Part shown: positions 45,470 through 56,429 of the stretch, piece after piece
How the letters are laid out: each line of letters opens with the position of its first letter
Position numbering within the stretch: position 1 is the stretch's first letter
NCBI GenBank assembly: GCA_963931865.1
Contig: OZ007513.1
Location: forward strand, 2,063,452-2,127,451
DNA from: Axinella damicornis
Lineage: Eukaryota > Porifera > Demospongiae > Axinellida > Axinellidae
Direction of reading: 5' to 3'
DNA length: 64,000 bases
The notes under the pieces: model-generated
What the model was told of the DNA's origin: nothing
Database searches by the model: none
Seen by the model: the letters and a program-made list of their open reading frames with translations, nothing else
Program-made: the position numbers and the translations under genes

Positions 45470-46560
45470 TTGAGTGTGTGGGTAGCTTAATTACCACAAA
45501 GGTTACCACTAACAATTAAGTTGAAGTCACTACGTCATAGCTATATGGAAAATCCCATATTGAATGCGAGTAGTTGTGCTCTGTCATGAATAATACCAAG
45601 AATTCATAACAATAAGAGGTGCCGCTCAACAGAGCACGTATACCCTGTGCGCGACTTTCAACAGCCGATCGAAGTTGTATAGCTAAATTAGAAGACAGCT
45701 AATCGTCGATATTCACACAACTTTGGATCTCTGGTCTGTGAATTATGTAGATGCTAGTATTTTTTGAATTCTGACACTTCCTTCAACAAGGCTTCCACTG
45801 CTCAAACCGCTTGGACTGACAGACAGTCTGACTGATCGACTGACTGACTGTCGATCACTCTCTACCCCAGCCTGCTGCGCATGCGCACGGGGTAATAAGA
45901 GTGTGCTACTGCCATATGGGTTCCACTACCGCCATCTTGGCAGTATGAGGTAGACCAATCAGTGGTGAAGTAGTAGCAGCTGCATGCTCCTAAGTGTGAA
46001 ATTGTGATTACTACAGAGTTTACACAGCCTATGTGCAGGTAGGCCACACTGATTGCCTGCGTTGCACACTCTTATTGTTATGAAATATTAGTAACCTGTT
46101 ACAGAGTGTAGCTTGGGCCATAGCTACTACCATCATCATTATGCGAGTTGGCATACTCTACAAGGAAAGCTAATATTAACACTTAATGTGTTTCCATGTT
46201 CAGCATAAGGATATAAAGGTTGTCTCACAGACTGGCAAATGGCTTCAACTGGTCATGGAAGTACCTGTTGCATCTACGATGGAACTTCCCAATTCTCTGC
46301 ACAGCAAAGCTGAAGTGCATTGTAGCTAAGAGTAATTTTAGTGCGATAACTAGACTGGGGTTGAGCTTGTAGCTGCCGGTAGATGACAGCAATTGAGAAG
46401 AGAACACAACTGAAGACACAACGACTATTAACACTAGCCTCGTTCCCAGCGTGCGTGTGTTGCTGCACATGCAAGGGGGAGCCTGGGAACGAGGCTACGT
46501 TAATACAGCTCACAGGTGCTGTAAATGACCTAATACAGTCAAACCTCCGAACAAAGGACA
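45470..46560. repeat. Segmental duplication, unit 1 (partner 48092-49500)
   Basis: From GTGTGTGGGTAGCTTAATTA the sequence is repeated at 48092 onward: CATATTGAATGCGAGTAGTT, the (GACT)n and GCGCATGCGCACGGGGTAAT tract, GTTCCACTACCGCCATCTTG, and the foldback at 46436-46497. The second unit also contains the inverted repeat copy at 48905-49165. No gene in either unit. Confidence 0.75.
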
Positions 46561-47822
46561 CTTTGGGAACAATATAGATTCAAGTCTTTTGTCCTTTGTA
46601 GAGAAGTTGTCCTCTTCTCGGAGGTTCAAAAAGTATTAGAACCATAGGAAAATCAATCATTGGGACCTTGAAAAGCGTCCTTTGTAGAGAGGTTTATTAT
46701 ATTGTGTCCCTATCTCGGAGGGTCCACTATCGGAAGTTTGACTGTATTGTGCAACATCCTCAACGAAAGCACGTAAAGGAAACCACAGGGATATTCAACT
46801 CAAAGATATGACCTAGGTGACAGACAGTATAGTACTCAAAATACAGGAAACATCATAGCTAAGAGAGCAGGGAAGTCCCCGGGGTATCTCCCTAGATCAG
46901 AATAGGACTGACTGGACACATATACCCACATGTATACTGCACCTTCACACGTGCACATGCTCACACAGCACATGCTCATTGCTCACACAACACACATGCT
47001 CACTCAACACGTGCTCTCACAAATATCACATGCTGTTCACACACAGATGCCAGACCTGGTCAATGCTGATGCCAGTGAAGAAATGTGGTTTCTTTCCCAA
47101 TTCCCATCCACTATAAAAACGTTATCATCACTACAATGAAGTTAACATAATTCATTAGCTGGTACCTATGTTGTTACATGTAGTGCTGTATATGCAGAAT
47201 GAGTTTGTTCGATGTACATATACCATAGGGCGTGGGCGTTTGGAAGGACAAATGTACAGTAAGTGGTATACTTTTGAAGCCAGGGTATTGGCACATCCAT
47301 GCACCCTCTTCATAGGAACCATAGAGTGTTGCTAGGCAACTGTGGTTTCTTTCCCAATTCCCATCCACTATATAAACATTATCATCACTACAATGAAGTT
47401 CATTAGCTGGTACCTATGTTGTTACATAGTGCTATATATACATATACCATAGGACGTGGGTGTTTGAAAGGCACTGTGGACAAATATTAATGTACAGTAA
47501 GTGGTACCTTTGAAGCCAGGGTATTGGCACATCCATGCACCCTCATAGGAACCTTAGGGTACATGAGTGTTGCTAGGCAACTGTGGTTTCTTCTCAATTC
47601 CCATGAAGTTAATATTCATTAGCTGGTACCTATGTTTTTACATGGTGCTATATATATATAGTTTGTTTGTATAATTGCACTCTATGCCACACTGTAAATT
47701 TAGTGAACATCACTACCAGGCAGTCAGTGATATTTCCAATTATAGGTGGTGAAGGTCACTGAGTTCTGCCACAGATATCGCTACTAAGTGGTGACGTTTT
47801 CTAATCAGTTACAGTGTAGGTC
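46561..47822. other. Spacer with duplicated scraps
   Basis: Two inverted stretches near 46540-46745 (TCAAACCTCC... and ...GGAAGTTTGACTGTA) form a small palindromic element. (CACA)n-rich sequence spans about 46920-47040. The 47215-47640 part is a twice-repeated unit (CCATAGGGCGTGGGCGTTTG..., GCACATCCATGCACCCTC). No exon. Confidence 0.5.
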
Positions 47823-47990
47823 TTCTAGCCGTTGAAGAGCCTCTGCGATTGGTATGGGATCACGGAAAGACGCTGTTTGATTGCATTCCTTTGATAATTG
47901 TTCTCCCTGAGTAGGCGGAGGTATTCTTGATGATCTTCGAGGCGTTCTTCGATATTCCTCTTAAGCTCATCGATCGAGACGTTCTTGTGT
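47823..47990 (-). pseudogene. GTPase C-terminal fragment a
   Basis: Minus strand. Only the last coiled-coil segment remains (DELKRNIEERLEDHQEYL...), with a deletion and a frameshift near RDPIPI relative to copy 3. No G domain nearby. Confidence 0.75.
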
Positions 47991-48091
47991 CTAGCGACAT
48001 GCGTGCATGTAGTACTCAATATACAGGAAGCATCATATGTTATAAGTGTGCATGGGGAAGTACGCAATTCCAGACATTCAAAACTTGAGTG

Positions 48092-49500
48092 TTGAGTGTG
48101 TGGGTAGCTTAATTACCACAAAGGTTACCACTAACAATTAAGTTGAAGTCACTAGGCCATAGCTATATGGGAATTCCCATATTGAATGCGAGTAGTTGTG
48201 CTCTGTCATGAACAATAAGAGGTGCTCAGCAGAGCATGTACCCCGTGCGCGACTTTTTAACAGCCGATCATTCATGCATTTTAATACAGCATGCACGATG
48301 AGATAGCTAGAGCCTACCGATTTTAATACAGCATGCAATGCAGAATAAGATACTGCAAGTTGTGGCAGTAATGTTAGAAACAGGATGTTGTCAAGTTGTA
48401 TAGCTAAATTAGAAAACAGCTAATCGTCGATATTCACGCAACTTTTTTCAGCGAGTGGATCTCTGGTCTGTGAATTATGTAGACGCTAGTATTTTTTGAA
48501 TTCTGACACTTCCTTCAACAAGGCCTCCACTGCTCAAACCGCTTGGACTGACAGACAGACTGACTGATCGACTGACTGACTGTCGATCACTCTCTACCCC
48601 AGCCTGCTGCGCATGCGCACGGGGTAATAAGAGTGTGCTACTGCCATATGGGTTCCACTACCGCCATCTTGGCAGTATGATGTAGGCAATCAGTGGTGAA
48701 GTAGTAGCAGCTGCATGTTAATGTTCCTAAGTGTGAAATTGTGATTACTACAGAGTTTACACAGCTTATGTGCAGGTAGGTCACACTGATTGCCTGCATT
48801 CACATTCTTATTGTTACATAATACCAGAGTGTAGCTTGGGTCATAGCTACTACCATTATCATTGTGCAAGTTGGCATACTCTACAAGGAAAGCTAATGTT
48901 GTTTCGAGGGGCAACCACACTCCTGGTAGCCATTGTGGAAGTCGGAGAGAGCGCTTGAGCAATGGCGGCCACAACGAGACAAAAGCACTTGTATCTCCAC
49001 CACCAAGGTGAGTTTCAGAACCAAAATTGTACGCTTGGGTCACTGCATGACAGTGATCACGACGGTGCAGTCAGAATCTTTGTAGGCCATTCCTAAGGTA
49101 GTCAAAGGTTAATTAGATGACATTACATTACACAGCACAATTTTTCCCCTACCATGAGTGTTTCCATGTTCAGCATAAGGATATAAAGGTTGCCTCACAG
49201 ACTGGCAAATGGCTTCAACTGGTCATGGAAGTACCTGTTGCATCTACGATGGAACTTCCCGATTCTCTGCACAGCAAAGCTGAAGTGCATTGTGCTAAGA
49301 GTAATTGTAGTGTGATAGACTGGGGTTGAGCTTGTAGCTGCCGGTAGATGACAGCAACTGAGCAATGAGATGAGAACACAACTGAAGACACAACGACTAT
49401 TAACACTAGCCTCGTTCCAAGCGTGCGTGTGTTGCTGCACATGCAAGGGGGAGCCTGGGAACGAGGCTACGTTAACACGGTGCTGTAAATGACCTAATAT
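48092..49500. repeat. Segmental duplication, unit 2 (partner 45470-46560)
   Basis: Repeats unit 1, with extra sequence at 48270-48400 and 48900-49165. The latter is the reverse complement of the element at 15500-15840. No gene. Confidence 0.72.
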
Positions 49501-50976
49501 TATTACTTTACAGTACACAGATATGTGGTGACATGAATGTGGGTGGGGATGGTGGCCAAATGAAAATTGTGGTTGCATAATAAGGGTACTGAGGGACAGC
49601 CATATTGTGCAACATCCTCAACGAAAGCACACCTAAAGGAAACCACAGGGATATTCAACTCAAGGTTGTAGGTGGCAAACACATACACAGGATACATCAT
49701 AGCTAAGAGAGCAGGGAAGTCCCCTGGGTGTTTCCCTAGATGACAGAACAAACTTCCTGCGATAAACCGCTGTATTGGACTCTTCAGTGGAATGTGGACT
49801 GCTAGATGGGACTGCTAGATGGGACTGGAGTATGTGACTGGATTTTCAACTAGAACATGGGACTGGAACCTGGGACTGGAACAGGGGAGCTGCTATGAAA
49901 TGCCTCTTTCAGGTAGGACTGACTGGAGCCAGGATTACATATTCACTTTGCTAAACTTGCTATTGAAGCATCTTTCCTCGAGTTTGTTCAGGTCAAAGGT
50001 CATGTGCATGATTGATTGATTGATTGCATGAGCTTCAACAATTGCATTTCAGCCGTAGTCATAGATGATAGGGGAATATTCGTTATCTATGCTTCAGCAA
50101 AGGCTGGAGATTGATTTTGCCCCAAATAAATGCTCTAGCTCCCGAGTCCTTTTAGGATCCAATTAAGCAGGCGAAGCATTCTGTTTAGCTCGAAAGCTTG
50201 GCAAAGGTAATTACCCAGCAAGTGGACATGGCATCAATGGAAAACAGTGAATACAGCTCATGGATGCTCAAAACAGCTTGCTTCATTCCCACCTGGAGTC
50301 CTTCACAGCCACCGTTGTTGAAGCTCATTAAATGTTCTTGACCTGTACGAACTTAATAGAGGAAAGATGCTTCAACAGGCTACAGAGCAAGTTTAGTGAA
50401 ATAACTAGGTTCTGTCCTACCCCACACGAGGCATTTACAGCAGTTTAGCCAGTTCCCCACTCCAGTCCCATGTTCCAGTTGAAATCCAGTCCCACATTCC
50501 CAGTCCCATGTTCCGGTCCCACATTCCAGTGAAGAATCCATCCTTAGAGACACCCTGTACATGCATGAGAACCTACCAAAAAGAGAACAAGTGGTTTATA
50601 AATGCTTGTACGTATACCATAGGGCGTGGGCGTTTGAAACCAGGCACTGTGGACAAATGTACAGTAAGTGGTACCTTAGAAACCAGGGTATTGGCACATC
50701 CATGCACCCTCTTCATTGGGTGCATGAGTGTTGCTAGGCAACTGTTCTTCTCAATTCCCATGAAGTTAACATTCATTAGCTGGTACCTATGTTGTTACAT
50801 GGTGCTATATATATACAGAATGAGTTTGTTTGTATAATTCTTGCTCAGAATGCCACAGTGTAAAAACTGATTTAGTGAACATCACTACCAGGCAGTCAGT
50901 GATATTTCCAATTATAGGTGGTGAAGGTCACTGAGTTCTGCCACAGATATCGCTACTAAGTGGTGACGTTCTCTAA
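49501..50976. repeat. Duplicated spacer
   Basis: A copy of the 35380-36660 arrangement: spacer unit, short GGGACTGGA-type units (49790-49890), and CCATAGGGCGTGGGCGTTTG near 50620. Ends in the same 3' flank as fragment a. No gene. Confidence 0.6.
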
Positions 50977-51165
50977 TCAGTTACAGTGTAGGTCTTTTAG
51001 CCGTTGAAGAGCCTCTGTGATTGGTATGGGATCACGGGAAAGACGCTGTTTGATTGCATTCCTTTGATAATTGTTCTCCTTGAGTAGGCGGAGGTAATTC
51101 TTGATGATCTTCGAGGCGTTCTTCGATATTCCTCTTAAGCTCATCGATCGAGACGTTCTTGTGTC
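50977..51165 (-). pseudogene. GTPase C-terminal fragment b
   Basis: Minus strand; nearly the same as fragment a but with the terminal SRDPIPITEALQRLKDL frame intact and a different indel upstream. Fragments a and b share their flanks, so they were duplicated after truncation. Confidence 0.75.
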
Positions 51166-51453
51166 TAGCGACATGCGTGCGTGTGTTGCCGCATATGCAA
51201 GGGGGAGTCTCGGAACGAGGCTACATTAACACAGCTCACAGGTGCTGTAAATGACCTAATATCCACTATTGTGCAACATCCTCAATGAAAGCACACGTAA
51301 AGGAAACCACAGGGATATTCGATACAAAGACATGACATAGGTGACAGACAGTATAGTACTCAAAATACAGGAAATATCATAGCTAAGAGTCTGGGAACAT
51401 CCCAGAACAGAGCAGGGAAGTCCCCTGGGTATCTCCCTAGATGACACAACATA

Positions 51454-51971
51454 CTATGTCTGCCAATGCTAGCAATTCCGGACATTCAAAACTTAAAGTG
51501 TTGGCCCAAACTGTCACAATCTATATCCCCAAAGAAAGCTTTCTATCTTCCAGAATCACTACTAGCAGTGCCTAAAATACAGTGGGGGTATCACTGCCCA
51601 AATGGGCAGTGATAAACTAAATGTGGCCAGTCTGCTAATGATAAAACAGGCTCTTTACTCACTGCGGAGCAGATCTAGGAAGATAAAACCCAGGTAATTA
51701 CAGCACAGATGCTCCCAATTTCTGGTTTTCCCAGTTTCCTAATGATGTAAGGGAATCCTTGGTAGGTCTGTAGAGAGAGTACACAGGTTATCTCAATTTC
51801 CTATTTACACCTTGTCTTGTCTCTCATTTGTAGGAGAGAACACTTTGATGAATAGCTCAGCTCTTGACTGCTTGATGTATTCAATGAAGAAAGCTTGAGT
51901 TTCCGGATCATCTATCCAATCGACACCCATGCAGGATCATGGCAGCATGCAAAGGCCGATGGGTCACGTGC
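51454..51971. other. Intergenic
   Basis: No exon or clear repeat recognised apart from an AAATGGGCAGTGATA-type small palindrome near 51595-51615. Confidence 0.35.
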
Positions 51972-52002
51972 TAGTCTCGAGGGGGGTCTGGGAACGAGAC
52001 TA
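51972..52002. mobile_element. 31-bp foldback mini-element, exact 9-bp target duplication
   Basis: The element is little more than its two ends: TAGTCTCG at the left, GGGAACGAGACTA at the right. The 9-mer GTCACGTGC is exact at 51963-51971 and 52003-52011. Smallest member of the family in the window. Confidence 0.85.
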
Positions 52003-52333
52003 GTCACGTGCTGGGCGGGGCGTGGCTGAGCAGGGCCTGGACGGTTGTACCATCACAGCACTGCAGGTAGCTAGGAAGTGTGTCACATCTGTAAAAAAAC
52101 GCTTTCTTCTTGCCCAAGACACAAAATCTTGCCTTTTTTGTCTGAGCATGTGCAGAATCACGTCCTACAAAAACGATTAAATGTCCTGTACCAACGTATC
52201 TTCCACCCGGGACTTGCACTGCAGCTTGCTCCAGTGCCACCATCTCTCCTTACCCTTGTAAACTGCGCATGCGTAGTTGGTGGATCACTAAGTCGAAAGT
52301 ACATCCAAAAAAATCGCTCCACCCAGGGCGTTC

Positions 52334-52361
52334 TTACGTAACTGTAGCTATCTATTTTTAG
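52334..52361 (+). promoter_or_regulatory. bZIP-like and MEF2-like pair upstream of GTPase copy 4
   Basis: TTACGTAA at 52334-52341 and CTATTTTTAG at 52352-52361, 103-130 bp upstream of the ATG at 52464. Spacing is 4 bp longer than in copies 2 and 3 (GTAGCT inserted). Confidence 0.55.
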
Positions 52362-52463
52362 AGACAGCAGGCGTATTTATATGCGACAATCTCGGTCCGA
52401 TCGCGAACGCATACAGTTGCAAGAAGGCGAATTGGCCTACCTAGCTACATAGTGCGCTGTAAC

Positions 52464-53531
52464 ATGGCTACTCGCGCCCCAAGTAGGCCTAAGTTGACGA
52501 GTACCGATACGGTGACTGTCAAAGCTGAGGATGCTCCGACGACTCTTTTGCTGATTGGATCAACTGGAAATGGAAAAAGTACCCTCGGAAACTTCTTGCT
52601 TGACCCGAGGGATCGTCACATCTTTGGCAAGGAGCAAACATTTCGGACTGCGCGTGACAACAGGCCCGAAACTCAAACTCAAGTCGAATCGGGCAAGCGT
52701 GCCGTGCGAATTATCGATACTCCTAGCTTGAACGAAAGTGCAATTCAAGATCTCTCACACATGATAGACATCGTGAAGACTCTGAATAGCGTCGAGTCCA
52801 TCTCGGCGTGCATATTGTGCTTGAAATTCGAGTCTAAAATCGATTCGCAGTACAAGGCTACTGTCGCCTACTACAAGAAGCTGTTACCGCGTCTGTTTGG
52901 AGGAAATGTGGTAATCGTTCTCACCCAATACCAGACAGACCCTCGCTCTGAAAAGCTGCGTGAGTTGCAAGGAGTAGATATTGACGCCATTGTTACCAAC
53001 GCTCAGAAGGAGGTTCGTGACGCTGCTGACTTGTGCTATTACCCTCAAGTGTTCAAGATCGATTCCTTGCCGGTGATGGAAGACGAGAGAGAACTCAGCG
53101 AGGGAACCCGCCAGGCAATCCTGGAATTCATTCGAGCCACGATGACGCCTGTATTCGTCAGTGACCTAAAGGTGGCTAAGACCGATGAACTGAGGCAAAT
53201 TGATGACAAAACGATTGAGAAGGTGAGTGGTGAAATAGGCGGCTACAACGAGCGACTGAAACAAGCCAATTCGAAAGCCGCGAAGGTCCTCAGCAGAATC
53301 GAAAGGGACGAAAAATTTAAAATTGAAAGGGACAACGGATTGAAGTCCGAACATGATGAGCTTAAGAGGAATATCGAAGAACGCCTAGAAGAATATCAAG
53401 AATACCTCGAAGAGATGCGCCTACTCAGGGAGTACATTACTGAAAGGAATGAAACCAAACAGAGACTTTCCCGTGATCCCATACCAATTGCAGAGGCTCT
53501 TCAAAGGCTAGAACACCTACATGTAAACTGA
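52464..53531 (+). CDS. AIG1/GIMAP-like GTPase, copy 4, altered G3
   Basis: Single exon, 355 residues from ATG 52464 (MATRAPSRPK), the only GTPase copy on the plus strand. G1 GSTGNGKST is intact at 32-40. G3 reads DTPS (85-88) instead of DTPG: the glycine that contacts the gamma-phosphate is replaced. A seven-residue deletion (QTQVESG) shortens the preceding loop. The Trp-rich module of copies 2 and 3 is absent; the coiled coil joins directly (about 245-335) to the conserved end RDPIPIAEALQRLEHL. The open frame suggests selection or recent origin; GTP hydrolysis may be impaired. Confidence 0.82.
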   Translation: MATRAPSRPKLTSTDTVTVKAEDAPTTLLLIGSTGNGKSTLGNFLLDPRDRHIFGKEQTFRTARDNRPETQTQVESGKRAVRIIDTPSLNESAIQDLSHMIDIVKTLNSVESISACILCLKFESKIDSQYKATVAYYKKLLPRLFGGNVVIVLTQYQTDPRSEKLRELQGVDIDAIVTNAQKEVRDAADLCYYPQVFKIDSLPVMEDERELSEGTRQAILEFIRATMTPVFVSDLKVAKTDELRQIDDKTIEKVSGEIGGYNERLKQANSKAAKVLSRIERDEKFKIERDNGLKSEHDELKRNIEERLEEYQEYLEEMRLLREYITERNETKQRLSRDPIPIAEALQRLEHLHVN

Positions 53532-53689
53532 TTAGTAAACGTGATCACTTTGTAGCATGTGGCAGAACTCAGTGACCTTCACCACCTGTAGACCTGGTAG
53601 TGTTTATTGTATTGATGTATAATTATTCTTTTGGCAAAAGCAACTTCATTGACTTATATAACAACAGTTGCATGTCTGCCCAAGGGGAG

Positions 53690-53795
53690 TACATTGATGA
53701 AAGGAATGAACCAAAAAGCGTCTTTCCCACGATCCCATACCAATCGCAGAGGCTCTTCAAAGGCTACAAGAGTTACACTGTAATTGATTAGAGAA
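53690..53795 (+). pseudogene. GTPase C-terminal fragment c
   Basis: Plus strand. YIDERNEP then a frameshifted version of the RDPIPIAEALQRL end, about 160 bp downstream of copy 4. Preceded by a scrap (CATGTCTGCCCAAGGGGA) also seen near 36735 and 54015. Confidence 0.65.
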
Positions 53796-54033
53796 CGTCA
53801 CCACTTAGTAGCGATATCTATGGCAGAACTCAGTGACCTTCACCACCTATATTAATAATATATAATTGCCAGAGATATCACTACACAAACCTTATTTATA
53901 GCACCATGTAACAACATAGCTACTACCTAAAGAATTTATTGTACAGAATACATTATACATGATAATTCATGTATAATGTATTGTCTCTGGCAAAACCAGG
54001 CCAACAACAGTTGCATGTCTGCCCAAGGGGAAC

Positions 54034-54089
54034 TAGCCTCGTTCCCAGGCCCGAGACGGTGTTTCGGGCCTGGCCCTGGGAACGAGGCT
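54034..54089. mobile_element. 56-bp foldback mini-element
   Basis: TAGCCTCGTTCCCAGGCCC...CTGGGAACGAGGCTA; flanks AAGGGGAAC and AAGGGGACA. Confidence 0.7.
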
Positions 54090-54888
54090 AAAGGGGACAC
54101 TGAAGAATTCGAAGCAACTACAGTACAGATCAGTCTGCATGACGCATACACCCTAAAATGCTCATGGTATAATTGGCGAACGGAAGCGAGCCCACGTTCG
54201 AACGGCACGATTTTGCAATGCCGCCACCCTTTGGTCCAGCGTTCAAGTTCAAGTTCAAATTCATCGAATAACCCCAATTAGGGGAACGCTACACATACAC
54301 ACACAATACAAGTACACACACAATACAAGTACACAATGTACACATAAACACACACGCACATTCCCGAGAGTGAGCGTGGGCCCCGCACTAGCGCTACGCG
54401 CAAACGTGCGGCCGGCTCCTTTACTTCCAGAGAGTTCGAAGGTCGAGTAATCGTCGCTCAAACTGCGGCTTATACTTCCGTTCGCCCATAGTTGCTCCAA
54501 ATTGTTGTTTGCACTTCAGTTTTCTGTTAGTATACTTTTTGTATGTAGCCAGATGCACTACTGTAGTAGTTTGTGTTTGTTTCTTGTACATAACCTACCA
54601 CTCCTGATTCTCAAGGTCATTTATCCAACAATAAATTTCTTTTATCGACGTGGATATTGGTCCGGCAGGAAGTACATACTTTAGGTATAGGTACCGGAAA
54701 CGCGCGCACATCTAGAACCACAGCCCTGGCCCTAATTTACCCTAACCCAATGCCCTACTTCCTATCCACTTCGTTCTTTTATTGCGGGTACGGTGGTTAT
54801 AGTAATGAATTCAAATGTCAATTATGTCATGCAGGACTCCCAGGCAGACCAGCATTATGCTGATGGGATAATCCTAAAATTTATCTAC

Positions 54889-54941
<53 letters not shown>

Positions 54942-55097
54942 ATCGAACAAAAAAGGTATAGACTTGAGAATGAGCTAATGCATGTGCATGGTGGCTCGAT
55001 CTGACAGGCTCAACATGGAATGAGTAAAGACCAACTTATTAATTCTATACATTCCACCACATTATTCAGATTCTATCCCAAAATGTAGCAGCTTTTG
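54090..55097. other. Intergenic with microsatellites
   Basis: (CACACAATACAAGTA)n at 54295-54340 and (TATC)n at about 54881-54940. No exon recognised. Confidence 0.5.
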
Positions 55098-56226
55098 TTA
55101 TAGCGCTTCATCCAGAAGTTTACGGTCCTTTTCTCGATTTGTCAAATATTCTGCATCTTTGTTTGGCCACTGCCCCTGTTCATCGCATGCCACCTCCACG
55201 TCCATCCTCTCCCCGTTCCTCCAGACAGCAGCAGGCACCAGCCTGTTCCTGATCCTCCTCATTTCAGCTTGACAGTCTTCAAGGAGAACATCACATTCAA
55301 CCATTCTCAACACCGACACGTCTGCCTGCATGCCTGTAGTAAGAGGCAGTTACTAAAAGTGTGGCTAACTACTGACAGAAAGTGAAAAACTGTCAGCATG
55401 CAGTATACCTATGAAATGATCCTAGCACACTAGGTGTGAGCAATATGCCAGCACAGCTAATACGGATAGGGCAGTGGCAGCAGGAAGTAACATTGTAGGG
55501 GAGGGGGGATACTAGCAGCAAGGAACACTTCACGAGTGGGACACTAGCGAGGGAATATTAATGTACTGCATATCAGGAAATTTTCGTTGTTAAAATATTT
55601 TCGCCAATGCCACTAGACGCGAAAAAGCCTTTCAACAATGGACTTCCAGCCTGACTCAAGACAGAAACACCTTCTCAAAGTATCGCTCAAGCCGATGAAG
55701 AGGTTCAAGACGTGGGAGCAGCACATTGAGCACACGTTGCGAAGGAGCGGACCAGAATAGGCAAATACTTACATTTGTCACGACCATGGTGGGTCCGCAG
55801 CAGCTTGAGTTTTCCCGATTGAAGAAGCGTGTTAGTGTAAGAACAGCAAGTACAGCAAGGTCAGAGTTGTTAAAAATAATTCACTTCGATCACTGCAGTT
55901 CGCGAAAATTTTTCAGCACGACTAATTGTCACACGAAAGATTTTCAACACGATATACGTACGGTACGTTATGAGTGTCTTTCCCTACATAGTGCACATTA
56001 TAGCCTCGAACCTCCTCTGCGCCTGGGTTCGAAGCTAGTCTGAGTACTACTCTCATTTTAAGACGAAGAGGCATAACTCCTCTGTGAATATGCACGACTG
56101 CAGTCTGTAATGTATAAAGGAATGTATGTAAACTTCTACTTACCAGGGGATAATGAGCCAATGAGGTGATCCTTGCTGATCAGAGTAGCCGGCGTGATCG
56201 TAACAGCCTTGATGACATCATACAGC
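55098..56226 (-). repeat. Duplicated 3' end of the amidohydrolase gene (alternative last exon?)
   Basis: A partial copy of exon 5 (56145-56226, followed by a good GTAAGT donor) and a full copy of exon 6 (55098-55333) repeat 57129-57215 and 56430-56692 including their intron. The exon 6 copy keeps its acceptor and frame and differs at the C-terminus (EYLTNREKDRKLLDEAL). Exon 5 could therefore splice to either terminal exon; alternatively it is a dead tail. Confidence 0.7.
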
Positions 56227-56429
56227 ATGACAATCATGCATGCTTTTTTCAATTAGCTAGCATTTACATTCACATTTACAATACGACAGTAAGATTTTTT
56301 CCAATCATTGATTATACAATTAAGCAGCAGTCACTTCAATTTCAAATGCAGTAACAAGCAAAAGTAATATCAAGTTGATCAAGCTGAATTTTCATAACTT
56401 GTACTGTAACAGTATAATAGATTGCATGA

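Noticed and set aside
54881..54940. Regular repeat considered as a CRISPR array
   Set aside because: A simple (TATC)n microsatellite with no spacers, in a eukaryotic context.
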